Assembly: GCF_963576615.1 (NCBI RefSeq)
Contig: NC_088715.1
Location: 49,888,007-49,952,006, forward strand
Source: Watersipora subatra
Lineage: Eukaryota > Bryozoa > Gymnolaemata > Cheilostomatida > Watersiporidae
Length of the DNA stretch: 64,000 bases
Reading direction: 5' to 3'
In this document: one piece after another, positions 12,231 to 23,622 of the stretch
Layout: every line of letters begins with the position of its first letter
How positions within the stretch are numbered: position 1 is the stretch's first letter
Notes under the pieces: generated by a model
Seen by the model: only the letters and a program-made list of their open reading frames with translations
What the model was told of the DNA's origin: nothing
The model's database searches: none
Made by a program: the position numbers and the translations under genes

Positions 12231-12722
12231 TAAAACCTGGTTTCCATATGACAGCGCAATGATCGTGCGCGGCTCAGTGATCGTGCGCAATGCATTTCTT
12301 GGGCCGCGATGCAGTGTTTCCATATCGCGAGTAGACGCCATGCTTGCATTGGACAGGGTGAATAATTTCCTTACTTTTTCGTAGGAAAGACATATTTCTT
12401 CGGAAAAAACAGCCCTCCGTTGCGAAATTGCGCTGTCATATGAAAACCAGGCTTACTCTTTCGTACGGGAGACCGATTTCTTCGGAGCCACAGCCCTCCA
12501 TTTGAATTGTATTGTGGGATAGGCTGAAAAGGTCTAGAGATGTATTGTGGGATACATCATCGCGCACACCCATCGCAAGAATCAATTCTGTTGGATCCTT
12601 GCGATCAGCGTAAGCAGGTCGCGCGATCGTCGTGCGCTGACGTTTCTATATCACAGCTGGCCTACGCACGATGTCGTGCGCCTTGTTGCGCGCCTTGCGC
12701 TGTCATATGGAAACCAGGCTTA
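12231..12722. mobile_element. MITE family D, copy with internal duplication
   Basis: The left end reads CCTGGTTTCCATATGACAGC. Matching inverted ends occur twice: GCGCTGTCATATGAAAACCA near 12430-12449 and GCGCTGTCATATGGAAACCA near 12698-12717. The segment with TTTCTTCGGA and ACAGCCCTCC is repeated at about 12390-12420 and 12478-12500, so either two elements are nested or the element duplicated internally. It is more GC-rich than its surroundings. Confidence 0.8.
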
Positions 12723-12764
12723 TAACAAGAACTGTGTCCATTCACTCCTCTGAAGCTATGCAAA

Positions 12765-12925
12765 GAGTGTTAAGAAAAATATTCCACCTCACAGGAATTG
12801 AACCCCGATACGAGGCTTCTCAGCCAAACATACCACCATTGCACCATTGCACCACCAACCACCTTTCCCCATCTTAGAATAATTGTGCACATACTTATTA
12901 CAGATGATGGTCAGAGACAGTGCTC
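12765..12925 (-). repeat. tRNA-derived SINE, family S, copy 1
   Basis: On the minus strand: a conserved leader AATAAGTATGTGCACAATTA, an A-box-like GGTGCAATGGTGG, and a clear B box GGGGTTCAATTCC. The leader and body recur at 21465-21680 and 34400-34640. No cloverleaf, so not a tRNA gene. Confidence 0.65.
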
Positions 12926-12944
12926 TTTCTAGCTGAACTAGTAA

Positions 12945-13150
12945 ACATTTAAAATAAAAGCATAAAAATAATAATGCAATATACAAATAGAATAGATATA
13001 AACTCTATCAAGTGTAAGTTAGAATAAATTAATTAGTACCTTCCTATTCCTCATTTTACCACCAAATCTACATATGCATTGCTGAGGCTAAAAGTCAGTT
13101 AAGGTCTTTCTATAATTTTTATCTGTTGTTCTCGATGGTACAAGAATCAA
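12945..13150 (+). repeat. Dispersed repeat, copy 1 of a direct pair
   Basis: About 200 bp similar to 15170-15385 in the same orientation. Both share ACCACCAAATCTACATA, CATTGCTGAGGCTA and TATCTGTTGTTC. Possibly a retroelement tail, as copy 1 directly follows a SINE. The class is not identified. Confidence 0.7.
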
Positions 13151-13876
13151 TCACGAGGGCTGGTTATCCAACTCTCTCAAAGAGATAAAAGGTATTGAAA
13201 TCTGCATAGAAGTTTTTGCTCCATTTGCAACAACTTGACTATCTGAATCAAGATTTTTATTTCTTCTATATAGACGATTAATATTGTGACACCACTAATC
13301 CTGAAAATAATCTGCACATTTCACTTACTCATCAGGAGCCACTTTTACATCTAATAATAGCTGAGACGAGACAGGAAAAAGTCAACCATCTTGAAATGAG
13401 TTGTTTTTTATAGGCTCCTGTGTGAAAACATTTAACGGTTCTTAGAATGACCTTCCAAATAACGTATTGTTTCCATATATTGCAAATATGTCAGTCTTTC
13501 ATTATGTTGGATGGAAGACTTTTTGTCTCATCCTAAACAAGAGGGTACAATATTACAACCGTATATAATGTAATAACAATATAAACATAATATTGTTAGT
13601 CGTGGGAGGTTTGGCAAAGATGACGAATAGGAAGGGCTGTGATAACACAAGAGATGCTAAACAACATCCAATGTTTAGCTACTGAAAGGTAGATGCCCAC
13701 CTAGTCTCATCAGAAAGTTCTATGTAGGAATGTTGTTAGGAATGTGAAGAGTTTTGTAACCTAAAATAGGTTAATACAAAGCTAAATGTGAAGGAATCGT
13801 CCACTCCAGATAGCAGCATCAGATATAGTACAGCGTGAACATGAAAATAAATGAAGCATATGATCTTCAACTTGTA
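13151..13876. other. Spacer, nothing recognised
   Basis: No open frame above the reporting size, tandem repeat or inverted repeat was noticed. Confidence 0.4.
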
Positions 13877-14050
13877 AAATACGGTTGAAACTGTATTTCA
13901 ACGTCGTTTTTATTTGACCGCCCCTCGTGGAGAAGGGCTAGAAAATACAACAACACCCTTTATTTGAACATCACATCTAATAAAGTGCCACTTCAAGAAA
14001 AAGGCTGAAAACTAGAGTGCCAAAGCATTCAAATAGAGGTTTTTCGGTAT
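13877..14050. mobile_element. Degenerate MITE family B copy
   Basis: It starts with ATACGGTTGAAACTGTATTT and ends with CAAATAGAGGTTTTTCGGTA. The interior TTATTTGACCGCCCC matches the theme of the palindromic elements at 5987 and 24672. The arms are no longer good inverted repeats. Confidence 0.5.
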
Positions 14051-14137
14051 GTGCGGACATATGCACTGGTATAAGACAGGCTGATGTAAATCGCAATTTA
14101 TTAGGATTAACATCTTAAGACACAAACACCCTCAGCG

Positions 14138-14707
14138 CTAACCCTTTCACTACAAAAGCCGTTGTAACAGCTCGCCTTAATACCTATACAAAAACATTGA
14201 TCACATATTATAGAGTTACCAGATCCCCTCAAAATTTTGTCATGATAAATTTAGAATATTGGGCTACCAGAATTCATAGCATAATATGGCAGTTTCTAAA
14301 TTTTCTATATTCGGTTTAGGGTAACTGAAAAGAAACATTGTAAAAAGCGACTTAAATGTATTTCTGCTAGTGAGATTCTTCAATATTGGTCACAGTCAAT
14401 ATTGCTGATAACTGTATTTTTATATTAAAGATTAAGGGTCTGCGTTTCAGTCAAACTGTGAAATCGACAATGTTTTTCTTTTGCAGCCGGTTACACTAAA
14501 TTAAAAAAATATTAAACATGCTTTTGTTTGTCAAACGAATAGATTCATGTGCAGAATTTTTTGGCAATTTCAAAAACTTTGGACAAAAGCGTTATGACAG
14601 AAACTCTAATTTTACAGCTACAGCGCCAAGTGTATGTCGGCAAAAATGTTTGACATGAATAGTTCCGCAAAACCAAGCAAAAAATTTCATGGTGAATGAG
14701 TTAATAC
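14138..14707. mobile_element. Possible piggyBac-type nonautonomous element
   Basis: The left end CTAACCCTTTCACTAC resembles the TTAACCCTTT start typical of piggyBac relatives, with one change in the TTAA. The right side ends GGTGAATGAGTTAA, whose complement is TTAACTCATTCACC. About 570 bp, noncoding. The inverted-repeat match is short, so this is tentative. Confidence 0.4.
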
Positions 14708-15169
14708 TGTTGGCCTTACAGCCTGTCTGGCCTACAGCTATGGTTACTGCTATAGAAGATGATACTCCAAAGAAAGGTATACAAAACCACCCGCCCTGCT
14801 ACGGGATTAAATTCTACAATTTCAAAAAGAGTAATGTTAGACAAGTGGAACTGATTCAACCTTTTGTTGGAGCAGATGCATATCCTATTGCAGATTCCGG
14901 GTTTCTTAAGAGGTTGTTTTATCAGCTAACTCCTCAGACTACATGACTTGATAATGATTCACTCTCGTCACATCGGTCAACTGTTCTCGGGTGAAATAGA
15001 TAGCGCAACAGACTGAGTAACCCATTAAAGAAGAAAGTTTTGTTTCTGAAGAGCTCCATAGAATGAGCCAGGCATCCAGGATGCCAGAACCAGAGTACCA
15101 CTTCTGGATTGCTCCGTGTGAGAGAAGAAGTGTGCTCCAAACTCTTGCTCTTTTTATGGCAATTTTGTC
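14708..15169. other. Spacer with an unassigned 85-codon open frame
   Basis: The plus-strand frame 14689-14946 overlaps the end of the possible piggyBac-type element and encodes a mixed-composition peptide that I cannot assign. It may be a transposon-derived or exonic fragment. No flanking splice sites persuaded me. Confidence 0.35.
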
Positions 15170-15385
15170 AACAAATAAAATAATAAAAATTGAAAACAAG
15201 GGTAAAAGCAATAATGAAGTATACAAATTAAATGGATTTAAACTTTATTAAGTGTCAGTTACAATAACCTAAATTATGTGTTTTTAACCTTCCTTTTACC
15301 ACCAAATCTACATACACATTGCTGAGGCTACAATTCAGTTCATGTGTCTCTATTGTTATCTGTTGTTCGCTGGGCGCAAGAATCC
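15170..15385 (+). repeat. Dispersed repeat, copy 2 of a direct pair
   Basis: Matches 12945-13150 in the same orientation, with ACCACCAAATCTACATA, CATTGCTGAGGCTA and ATCTGTTGTTC in the same order and spacing. Confidence 0.7.
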
Positions 15386-17257
15386 ATTTTTTTACGCCAT
15401 TCTTCGTCCGTAATCGTGGCCGAAGGACAAGATCACACAGAAGTGAAAAAACATACTGAAAATGTGATTGCCGTGTTGTGTGGTACAACAATGCTAAGGC
15501 TATATTGATTGACCGTGGCTAACCTATATTGTGTACACAATTTTATCAAAGTTTAAAAGTGATTGTGAGCCATAGAATACTATCCTACTTGTGTGTAAGC
15601 CAGGAGTCTGTTAACTTGTCCAACCACCCCCATCATACAGTAAATCTTTTTTCCCCTAAACAAGCTTTTATGTTTATTGATTTCACTTAAATCAAGTTTT
15701 TTACGATGATTTTAAAAATTGCAAAACCATATGACAATCTGAGTGCATCAGATACCAAAAACTTCAAATGACTGATATATGCGGTTGATGTATGTTTTAT
15801 TCACAAATGTTTGTATTTAAAATAGATATCATGAGTTTAAAAGGCCCCTAGTGTGTAATGATCATTTATAAAGCAAGACAACAACATTTTCTATTCAATT
15901 ATTATATATTAATTTATAATTAAATTTATAACAGATAATAAAGTATATAAAAATAATAAAATAAAAATAATGAAATAATAATAAGCAAATTTATAAAATC
16001 AAAATATGTCAACAGTTCTAGTTTTGAACTCAATTTGTTAAGAAAGCTATTAGCTCAATTGACCAAACTCTACATCAACACTTCCAGACTTCCAGCTTTA
16101 ACGCAGTACTCTTTTATGTCATGCACAAGAAAGAGTTAGGCAACTAATGTTATTGCTAGCTCACCGTCTGACATAAAAAGCACCACATGTAAAATAACTG
16201 AAATGATCGTCTCAAAATAAATTGTATGAGAAAAAAAGACAATAAATTTATTGAAGCTGTATATAACTCTATGGTTTGTATAACTCTATGGTTTGTATAA
16301 CTCTATGGTTTGCATAACTCTATGATTTAAAGCAAAAACCATTTGATGCCTTTTAAAGATCTGTTCCGATTTATTCTGGTTCAGCTTTTTGAAAATGACC
16401 AGAGAAAAGCATTTTTGTTATAACTTGGTAATCATTACACGATAAACCTCTGTTTATATATTTTAACCTGACAGTAAACAAATATATCAAAAATTAGTCA
16501 GAGTAGGTACCACATCGGTCAGATATCATTAATTACAAATTCAGGTAGAAACAGCAAATACTTATCACTTATCTTAACTCATGGAAAATGTTTTACCACA
16601 TTTTGCTATGCGTATTTCTTTAGTTTGAGTACAAAACCCAAAAGTGATCTATGCTACAGCCTGGCCCAATACATTATTAAATATACTGGACTTAGAATAT
16701 TCATGCCTAAGAGTAAAAGTATCAGTGTTATAAAACTGTACTAATCACTTAAACGATAAACTTCTGGTTCAATATATTCGCCTGATAAAAATCAGGAAGC
16801 GCCGTGTGAATCTTGGTACACCTGCACTCAGATTAGCCACTGTACTTGATGCCCATTGTTATTCACCAGCAGTAGGCATGATCCCGAAGAGAGGGCCTCA
16901 TGAGTATGCTGTTTATTTAATCAGTAATAAAACATACATGTAAATAATAACAAGGATTCAGAAATGCTCCATATTTTACCGGGAGAGCTAGAAAATATCT
17001 CAGGGCGTGTTATGAAATCCGTGGTGATAGATATACATGTACATATTCATCATCATTGGAAAGCTTGATGATTGCGTCAAGTGCTGTGGTATCAGCAGTA
17101 TTTTATACACAATAGCGTTTTAGACAGCTAATTTTTTATTAGGGTACCAGTAGAAAGGGCATGCAATCACAATTCTGCAGACAAGTTGTCTCACATTTAT
17201 GGAGAACTGTTTGTTGATAAGATAGCTGCCAACATAAACCTTCTCGAAACGGAATAT
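15386..17257. other. Spacer with AT-rich stretches
   Basis: Contains a very AT-rich segment near 15895-16010 and the small array at 16262-16328. No gene-like open frame. Confidence 0.45.
16262..16328. repeat. 17-bp minisatellite, four copies
   Basis: Units of TAACTCTATGGTTTGTA. The core TAACTCTATG is shared with the larger 16-bp array at 18545-18980. Confidence 0.85.
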
Positions 17258-17666
17258 TTACCATACTTTTCGGGCTATTAGCCGCTACTTTTTTCTGATG
17301 ATTTGAGCCATGCGGCTTATATGATGGTGCGGCTATTCTGTGTTTTTTTTCTTTCACCGCTAGAGTGCATTAACCAGAATCTCCAGTTAGTGCGCCTCTA
17401 GCGGTGAAAGAAAAAACAAAACAATGCCTAACGGTACTGTTCCGTTAGGCACTGGGTTATAAAGCGTCGGTTTATATGGAACAGCGTCTAACGGCACTGT
17501 TCCTTTTTAACTAGCAAAGTCGCTGTCGTGTTAAAAATCACCGTCCTGAGTTCTGCGGCCTATACAAAGGTGCGGCCTATATATTGGTTTATTATCGTTT
17601 TTTGAAAATAAAGCATAGGGTGCGGTTCTATAAGGGTGCGGTTAATAGTCCGAAAAGTACGGTATA
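17258..17666. mobile_element. MITE family E with nested palindromes
   Basis: Terminal inverted repeats TACCATACTTTTCGGGCTAT (17259) and ATAGTCCGAAAAGTACGGTA (right). Inside, TTTTTTTCTTTCACCGCTAG (about 17343-17362) is the reverse complement of the stretch at about 17399-17418, and GCCTAACGGT/ACCGTTAGGC-like pairs follow. Noncoding. An open minus-strand frame over its left end is an artefact. Confidence 0.85.
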
Positions 17667-17846
17667 TTGTAGTGGCGTCTACTGTATTACTGTTGTTATG
17701 TCAGTGCTTGTAGTTCCTTTCAGTGATATGTATTTGACCATCTGATTCATAGCTTCAGGAAGCAGGAAAAGTAGCAGCGTGAAACTGCTGACAGCTGTTG
17801 ATTAGCGAGCTGCCTATCAGTCAGCGCTGACAGAGTTTTATCACAA

Positions 17847-18281
17847 ATACTGTTTCCATGAAACAGCATGATGTGCAAATTTCCGTCAATCGGCAAGTCA
17901 TTCCAACATGAAAACAACACAAATCCACAAGTCAAGTGAGTTTTGTTACTCGCATAACTTTATCAAACGTTTCATTCTTTCAAACGATGGAAACGACACT
18001 TGCGAATGATGTGCATGAAAATACCTTGCAAGCTATTCCATTTTAAACATTTTCCACACATCGGTCTTTCTTATTCTGATTTGAACATTCCGAATGCTGC
18101 ATGAAGTATGACAAGACTGCATTGCTAATTATTGATCTACGACATAGATTTCCTTACCTTTTTCAACAAAGCGCCCACATTAATTCACATCACGCGAATG
18201 TCTATTGAAACACTTTATTACATGGTAAGGCGATGCGTGCAGACCTCCAAATCTGCATCGTGTGCGTCATGGCAATATGTT
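17847..18281. mobile_element. MITE family C, copy 2
   Basis: Left end ACTGTTTCCATGAAACAGC, right end GTGTGCGTCATGGCAATATG. The interior AAGTGAGTTTTGTTACTCGC and TTTATCAAACGTTTCAT match the other family C copies. Confidence 0.8.
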
Positions 18282-18544
18282 GATTGCGTATTCTTACATC
18301 CTGTGCCTGGAAAGGTGATTACAATGGAGGATGTTTTATTCTGATGCAATTGTACAGAATTCATTAATTTTTTGGCGCTTGTTTTTCGTCATATCAGCAC
18401 AAAAACTAATTTAGGAATTGAATTCTTAATTATAAAATTAATTTTGTTATTATTCTAAATTCGGATTTGCGTACAGTAAAAGAAAACTGGTTTGGTTCAC
18501 CATTAATGGTTTCTAACATTGTTTCACATTTTTAATTTGCTCAT

Positions 18545-18980
18545 AGCTCTATGTATGTATAACTTTATGTATGTATAACTCTATGTGTGTATAACTCTAT
18601 GTATGTAGGCCTATAATAACTCTATGTATGTATAACTCTATGTATGTATGACTCTATGTATGTATAACTATATGTATATAACTCTATGTATGTATAACTC
18701 TATGTATATAACTCTATGTATGTATAACTCTATGTATATAACTCTATGTATGTATAACTCTATGGATGTATAACTCTATTTATGTATAACTCTATGTATG
18801 TATAACTCTGTATATATATATAACTCTATGTATCTATAACTCTATGTATATATAACTCTATGTACGCATAACTCTATGGATGTATAACTCTATTTATGTA
18901 TAACTCTATGTGTGTATAACTCTACGTATATATAACTCTATGTATATATAACTCTATGCATGTATAACTCTATGTATGGG
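18545..18980. repeat. 16-bp minisatellite TAACTCTATGTATGTA
   Basis: About 27 imperfect units of TAACTCTATGTATGTA, with some shortened to 12 bp (ATATAACTCTATGT). Related to the 17-bp array 2.2 kb upstream. Both strands carry frequent stops. Confidence 0.92.
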
Positions 18981-19070
18981 TAACTTTTTATTGGCATTGG
19001 TGATCATCAACAAAATTATGTTTTTCATTAAACGCCAAACGGAAAACATAAAAAAAACAGAAATCAGGAA

Positions 19071-19385
19071 TTAATGAGTTAAACAAGCATATTTTAAAAG
19101 TTGTAAATCTAAAAGTATGGTGGAGGAGTCGTGATAGTGTATTGTAGGTTGTAGTAATAACTGTGATGAAATGCCACCCTGTGTAGCTGGCTGAGCAAAA
19201 AAATTAGCATAGCAGTTTATGTCATTTGTCATGTCATCTTCATCTTCATTGAATGATTCTATTTGTTCAAACTTCCGTCTCTTAGTGGGGGTGTCTCTCC
19301 CTAGTTTTTTAATGTTTTGCTTGATGTTTTTTCTCAATGTAAACTTACTGGGTCCTCGTGACATTTTCATCGACCGCTCGTACAT
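19071..19385 (-). CDS. Unassigned basic/acidic open frame, doubtful gene
   Basis: A 104-codon frame. The first half is lysine/arginine-rich (GRDTPTKRRKF) and is followed by an acidic patch (EDEDDM), a composition seen in nuclear or transposon-encoded proteins. It has no recognised domain, an overlapping open frame exists on the other strand, and no splice sites were confirmed. It may be a remnant of a transposon open frame. Confidence 0.2.
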   Translation of the reverse strand: MYERSMKMSRGPSKFTLRKNIKQNIKKLGRDTPTKRRKFEQIESFNEDEDDMTNDINCYANFFAQPATQGGISSQLLLQPTIHYHDSSTILLDLQLLKYACLTH

Positions 19386-22039
19386 TGCTTGCTGTACTAG
19401 TATACAATCAACGAGCGATATTGACAGCTTTTACAGACGAATGCTAAAGATGTGACCTATGTTCGATCAGCTCCACAAATCGGTACACTACGATCAAACA
19501 AAGACCATGGAGCAAAGAAATCACTCTAAGAAGACGATGTCTGTATGGCCACGCCATGCGCCTATCTGGTGAAACACCAGTACAGCTAGTACCTGTGTAA
19601 AACAGTTTTTATTTGGAAACTGAGAAAAAACATCATTTCTGCCCAATCATTAATGAAATGCTGGATTCTAACGCACAATGAAAAGCGGTAAATCAGATGG
19701 AGCTGTAATCAACATGGTACAAAAATTTTGGAGAATGTCTCTAATTTTTTCCTTTACTAGGTAGCCTGTAAGTAGTGGACAACTTGAAGTACAATTAGTT
19801 TGTGCAGCTGTTTTGAGCAGTTTACAGAGATGGAGAATCCCAGAGGAGTCATGATTCTCTCATGGTGTGACAAGGGTAAAAGGTTGAGTGAGACTCAACC
19901 TATAGCTTGACAACAACTTCGGAAAAAATATTTTTCAGTAAATCATTTTGTATTGACGCAAATATGAGTTTAAGCCAATCCCTGATAAGTAGCTATTGAC
20001 GCCTATGGAGCGAAAAAGGGCCGGTGAGGTTTTGATAGATAAAGCGAAACTCATTTAAAGAAACAAAAACATCACTGAGATGACCTTATTTTCAACTACT
20101 AACCTATGAGGGACAATAGGAATCCATGCATCAATTCACTTTCACAATGGGACCTGGTACTGCAATACTTCAAAAACACGTATCGCCCTCGCACTGTACA
20201 AACAAAACGAAGCGCGCAATACTAGTGATGTCACTGCTCGCGAAATCAACAACGATATGAAACAATACGTGATTAATACGGGGAATGTTGATGGACACAG
20301 GCTCTCTAAACGCGATCTATTTATAAATACAACCCAGCCTTAGAACTATATCAGCTGATACATATACGGACGCGCTTGAGTAAGCATCAAATATTGAAGC
20401 AATAATATCTCTGAGGCTACGCAATAGGAAAGCGCTCGACACGCTGCTTTGCTCTCATTAGCAGTGAGTCAAGAATACCATCCAGTCGCTACTAGAGTAA
20501 ATCCGGAGTTAGTATTATACTATTATTATTAGCAAAGAGCTCTCATACAGGACCTGACCTATTACTAATAGAGTGAAGAAAGGAGTTATGTAAATTGTCA
20601 GCTATATATATATTGTAAGTATACACTTGAAAGCTGGAATTCATACAGCAAAGTTACACCAGTGGGTTTGCTTAAAGTTCTTTGTTCCACGCTAACGCTG
20701 TATCAAAAGCTGTTATATTCGTCCATGTACCATTCTTTTCGATCATTGTTATGTCATAAATTACTTAAACGGATCCTGCAGTTTGCAAATTAAACTAAAA
20801 GTTTATTCGAGCTGAATGATTCCATATTGAAACTTTCTAGTGACAGCAAGTGGCAGAGGAAAAATTGTCCATTATATTTGCTATTGACCATCGGCTCTCG
20901 TAAATTTGCTCTTTATGTGAAAATGTTAGTCTAGTTTTTAACCTAGTTTTCATCTCGCCTGTTCTTGTTTCAGATATTCTTGGGTCTACTATGCAGTTTT
21001 AAGCAGGTTTTCCAATGTTTCACTTACCTTTACCAATCGACAACCAACTAATTTTGTCTTTCCTTTTTGTTATTTGGTTTCCAAAATATTTTTAACAATT
21101 AGTTTCCATTTTCCTTTGTTGTGAGCAGTCAATCGATCTCCTAGAAACTGACCTGTACAGGTGCCTCCCATAAACAAAGGTCCGTAGATTAATTTACAGA
21201 CAAAAACCACAACAATAGAAGTTTTTGGTATGGAGCTTTAGTAATTGCCTTTAGATATTTAAACTGACTATAAACAGGAGGGTACAAAGCAATCAAAATT
21301 ATTTAAGTCTGTCTGTAGCTGGACTTTATTTAGCTTTAGCTCCTATCTTGTCTTGACTCAAACACAGAAAAAATTCTTAATTAATTTTTAAATTGCAATA
21401 AATCATCAATAGGATTAAAATTTTGCTGTGTCATGTCTACGTGATGAAATCTTTACTATAATAAGAGCCGTGCCTATCTGTCTGAAGCCATGGTTAGAGG
21501 CTGAAAAAAAGATTGTATTGTATGAGATTTGAACATGTGACATCTGGCTTAGCTGTCGGACACGCTACACCCCATGTCAATAACTGAATTATTGTGCGCA
21601 TACTTATTTTCTGCGCTTTTTTGGCACATCTGACCATTTCTCACGGCACTTCAGACTACTAGGGTACTAATATGTATTTAACACATAGTATTCGGCTTGC
21701 GAAAGGCCTTATCCAGTTTCGCTCATCATGACACTTTGATGAGCAAAACTGAATTGCGTCATGACACTTTGATCATTACAGCTAGACATAAGTATTATCC
21801 AATTTTTTTATCTTGAGCTAAAAGCCAATTTACTCGCAGTATTTATAATATATTTAGTTTACTGCAACAATATTAGTAACAACATAACCACAGTCAGTAT
21901 TCTATAGACGCCCAATACAAAACACTTGTCAATTCAGTTTTTAGTCTAAAGCTGGTTAGACACGGTTTAGATATCATGGATTTGGTCATGTTTGGGCGAA
22001 TTTTACAAAACAATGAACTCCAAATTTGAATACTTAGAG
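19386..22039. other. Spacer upstream of the receptor gene
   Basis: Apart from the SINE at 21465-21680, I see no repeat family and no long open frame. A TATTTATAAATA element at 20318-20329 resembles a TATA box, but no linked transcript can be shown. Confidence 0.4.
21465..21680 (-). repeat. tRNA-derived SINE, family S, copy 2
   Basis: On the minus strand, the leader AATAAGTATGCGCACAATAA, then a tRNA-like segment with B box TGTTCAAATC, then a tail ending in the complement of CTATAATAAGAGCCGTGCC. The same order occurs at 34400-34640. Confidence 0.7.
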
Positions 22040-22150
22040 CATCTAGCCTTTAATACTTCTCGCAACTCACCTTTAACACTTAGCGCAACTATCCATTAAT
22101 GCTTGGCGCAGCTATCCTTTAACGCTTGGCGCAACTAGCATTTAAATTTT
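22040..22150. repeat. Short 23-24-bp tandem repeat
   Basis: Four to five imperfect units around CTTTAACGCTTGGCGCAACTA. Confidence 0.75.
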
Positions 22151-22689
22151 GGCAACCTGCAAATTTACATAATTTGGAAAGCGGAGAGCTTTATTATAAG
22201 AGCGGATAGAAGTGGTGATCAAGATAGGTTAGCCTGTTAATTTATGCTTGGTGTTTAGAATATCTGCATACCATGAGCTAAATCTGTTATTATAGATGTT
22301 ACAGAATTAGAGCTGTTAATCTTAATTGGTTGTTACACCGACAGTATGAAGCCAGATAACTTTCGGGATGTTGCGCAGACGAACCAAAGAGAAGTTCACA
22401 TATAGCTTACACTCTTTGAGTGTTAAGACTTACTGTTATTGTCTGCGAATGTGCAGCTGATAGAAAATACTTGCTCTGGGTTATCCCTTTAGGCGTGGAT
22501 GATTTCACCCACTACAACCGCTATAAGCATGCATATATTAGGTGTGACCACAGTATCAAATCTAATTACAATGTATAGGTTAATGAGATTTCTGACAACC
22601 CAAAGAGGTCATCACTTTTCAAATGTATTAAGCAGTGTCAAATAGAGTGACATTCCATTTAAAAAGGCGCATATACTTGCTGCCCATAT
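22151..22689. other. Spacer, nothing recognised
   Basis: No open frame, repeat array or inverted repeat was noticed. Confidence 0.4.
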
Positions 22690-23066
22690 TCATTGTTTTC
22701 ATTGTGTGGATGGTGCGTATTTGGAGTTGTGCGCTCATCGAGTTACCTTGCGATAAGCGTTTTAATGACCATTCGCATGTTGTGGAATAATGCCGGGCGC
22801 TTGGTTAAAAAAGATGAGGAATTTCAGAGGTCATCGCAGTACCCTCATGCCTCATTAAATCAAAATAGGAATGACTGAAGTATGAAACTGTTTAAAATGG
22901 AATAGGTTGTATGGAATTTTTTTGTGCATCATTTCCATCTTTTATATGCATGAAACATCTGATAAAAATTTGCGAGTAACAAAACCTGCCTGACTTGCGG
23001 TTTTTTGCCATTTGCATCTTGCGGACGACGCGAACTCGCGGATTAGTGACATCATGGAAACGGTGA
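22690..23066. mobile_element. MITE family C, copy 3
   Basis: Right end GACATCATGGAAACGGTG. The interior CATGAAACATCTGATAAAAA followed by TTGCGAGTAACAAAAC is the reverse complement of the motif in copies at 17847 and 56760, so this copy is inverted. The left end is degraded. Confidence 0.7.
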
Positions 23067-23538
23067 TAGGGAGTGTTGAGTACTCAGTATACACGAAGCA
23101 GTAGCAGTATGCAATATAATATATAGAATACTGCACAAATACAAACAGAAATATTATTTCTGTTTGGTAGATTAACTAAGCTTTTTCATGAGCGTATAAT
23201 GCTGGTCTGGTTAAACGTTCACAAGTACTTGCTAATGTCTGTCAAGATGACAGGCTTGGTTTGATGCAGGAGTACAAATCACTGGCTATGATAACCTCTG
23301 CTCATTTGCATATTACTAGGGACTGTTGTGTAGGTTATGCAGACTTCCAGTTTAGCATTGTTCATCCAACCATGGAACATTAAACATTTTATCTGATTAA
23401 AAGCTTGATGCACCAGTCTGTGAGTAGCAGGGCAATTACACTGTAAACAGTTGCATGGCTTTGCATGGTTGGCTCTCAATATTTATAGAGACCATTGATT
23501 ACAACAGAAGTTAAAACCGACTACAAGCCCCAAGTTAT

Positions 23539-23622
23539 ATGAAAATAAGGACAATGTACACTTTTTGGATTACAGCTATGTTCGTATGCTTTGCCAGTTA
23601 TGGATCTGCAAACAGGAAATTG
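23539..23622 (+). CDS. Receptor exon 1: signal peptide
   Basis: 28 codons beginning MKIRTMYTFW, with a hydrophobic core ITAMFVCFA and a likely cleavage near SYGSA. It ends in phase 0 before GTAAGC. This ATG is chosen because it opens a clean secretory signal directly before a donor site. Confidence 0.85.

Noticed and set aside
20318-20329. TATA box of the receptor gene
   Set aside because: TATTTATAAATA is plausible by sequence but lies 3.2 kb upstream of the first coding exon in AT-rich DNA, with no evidence of a transcript start.
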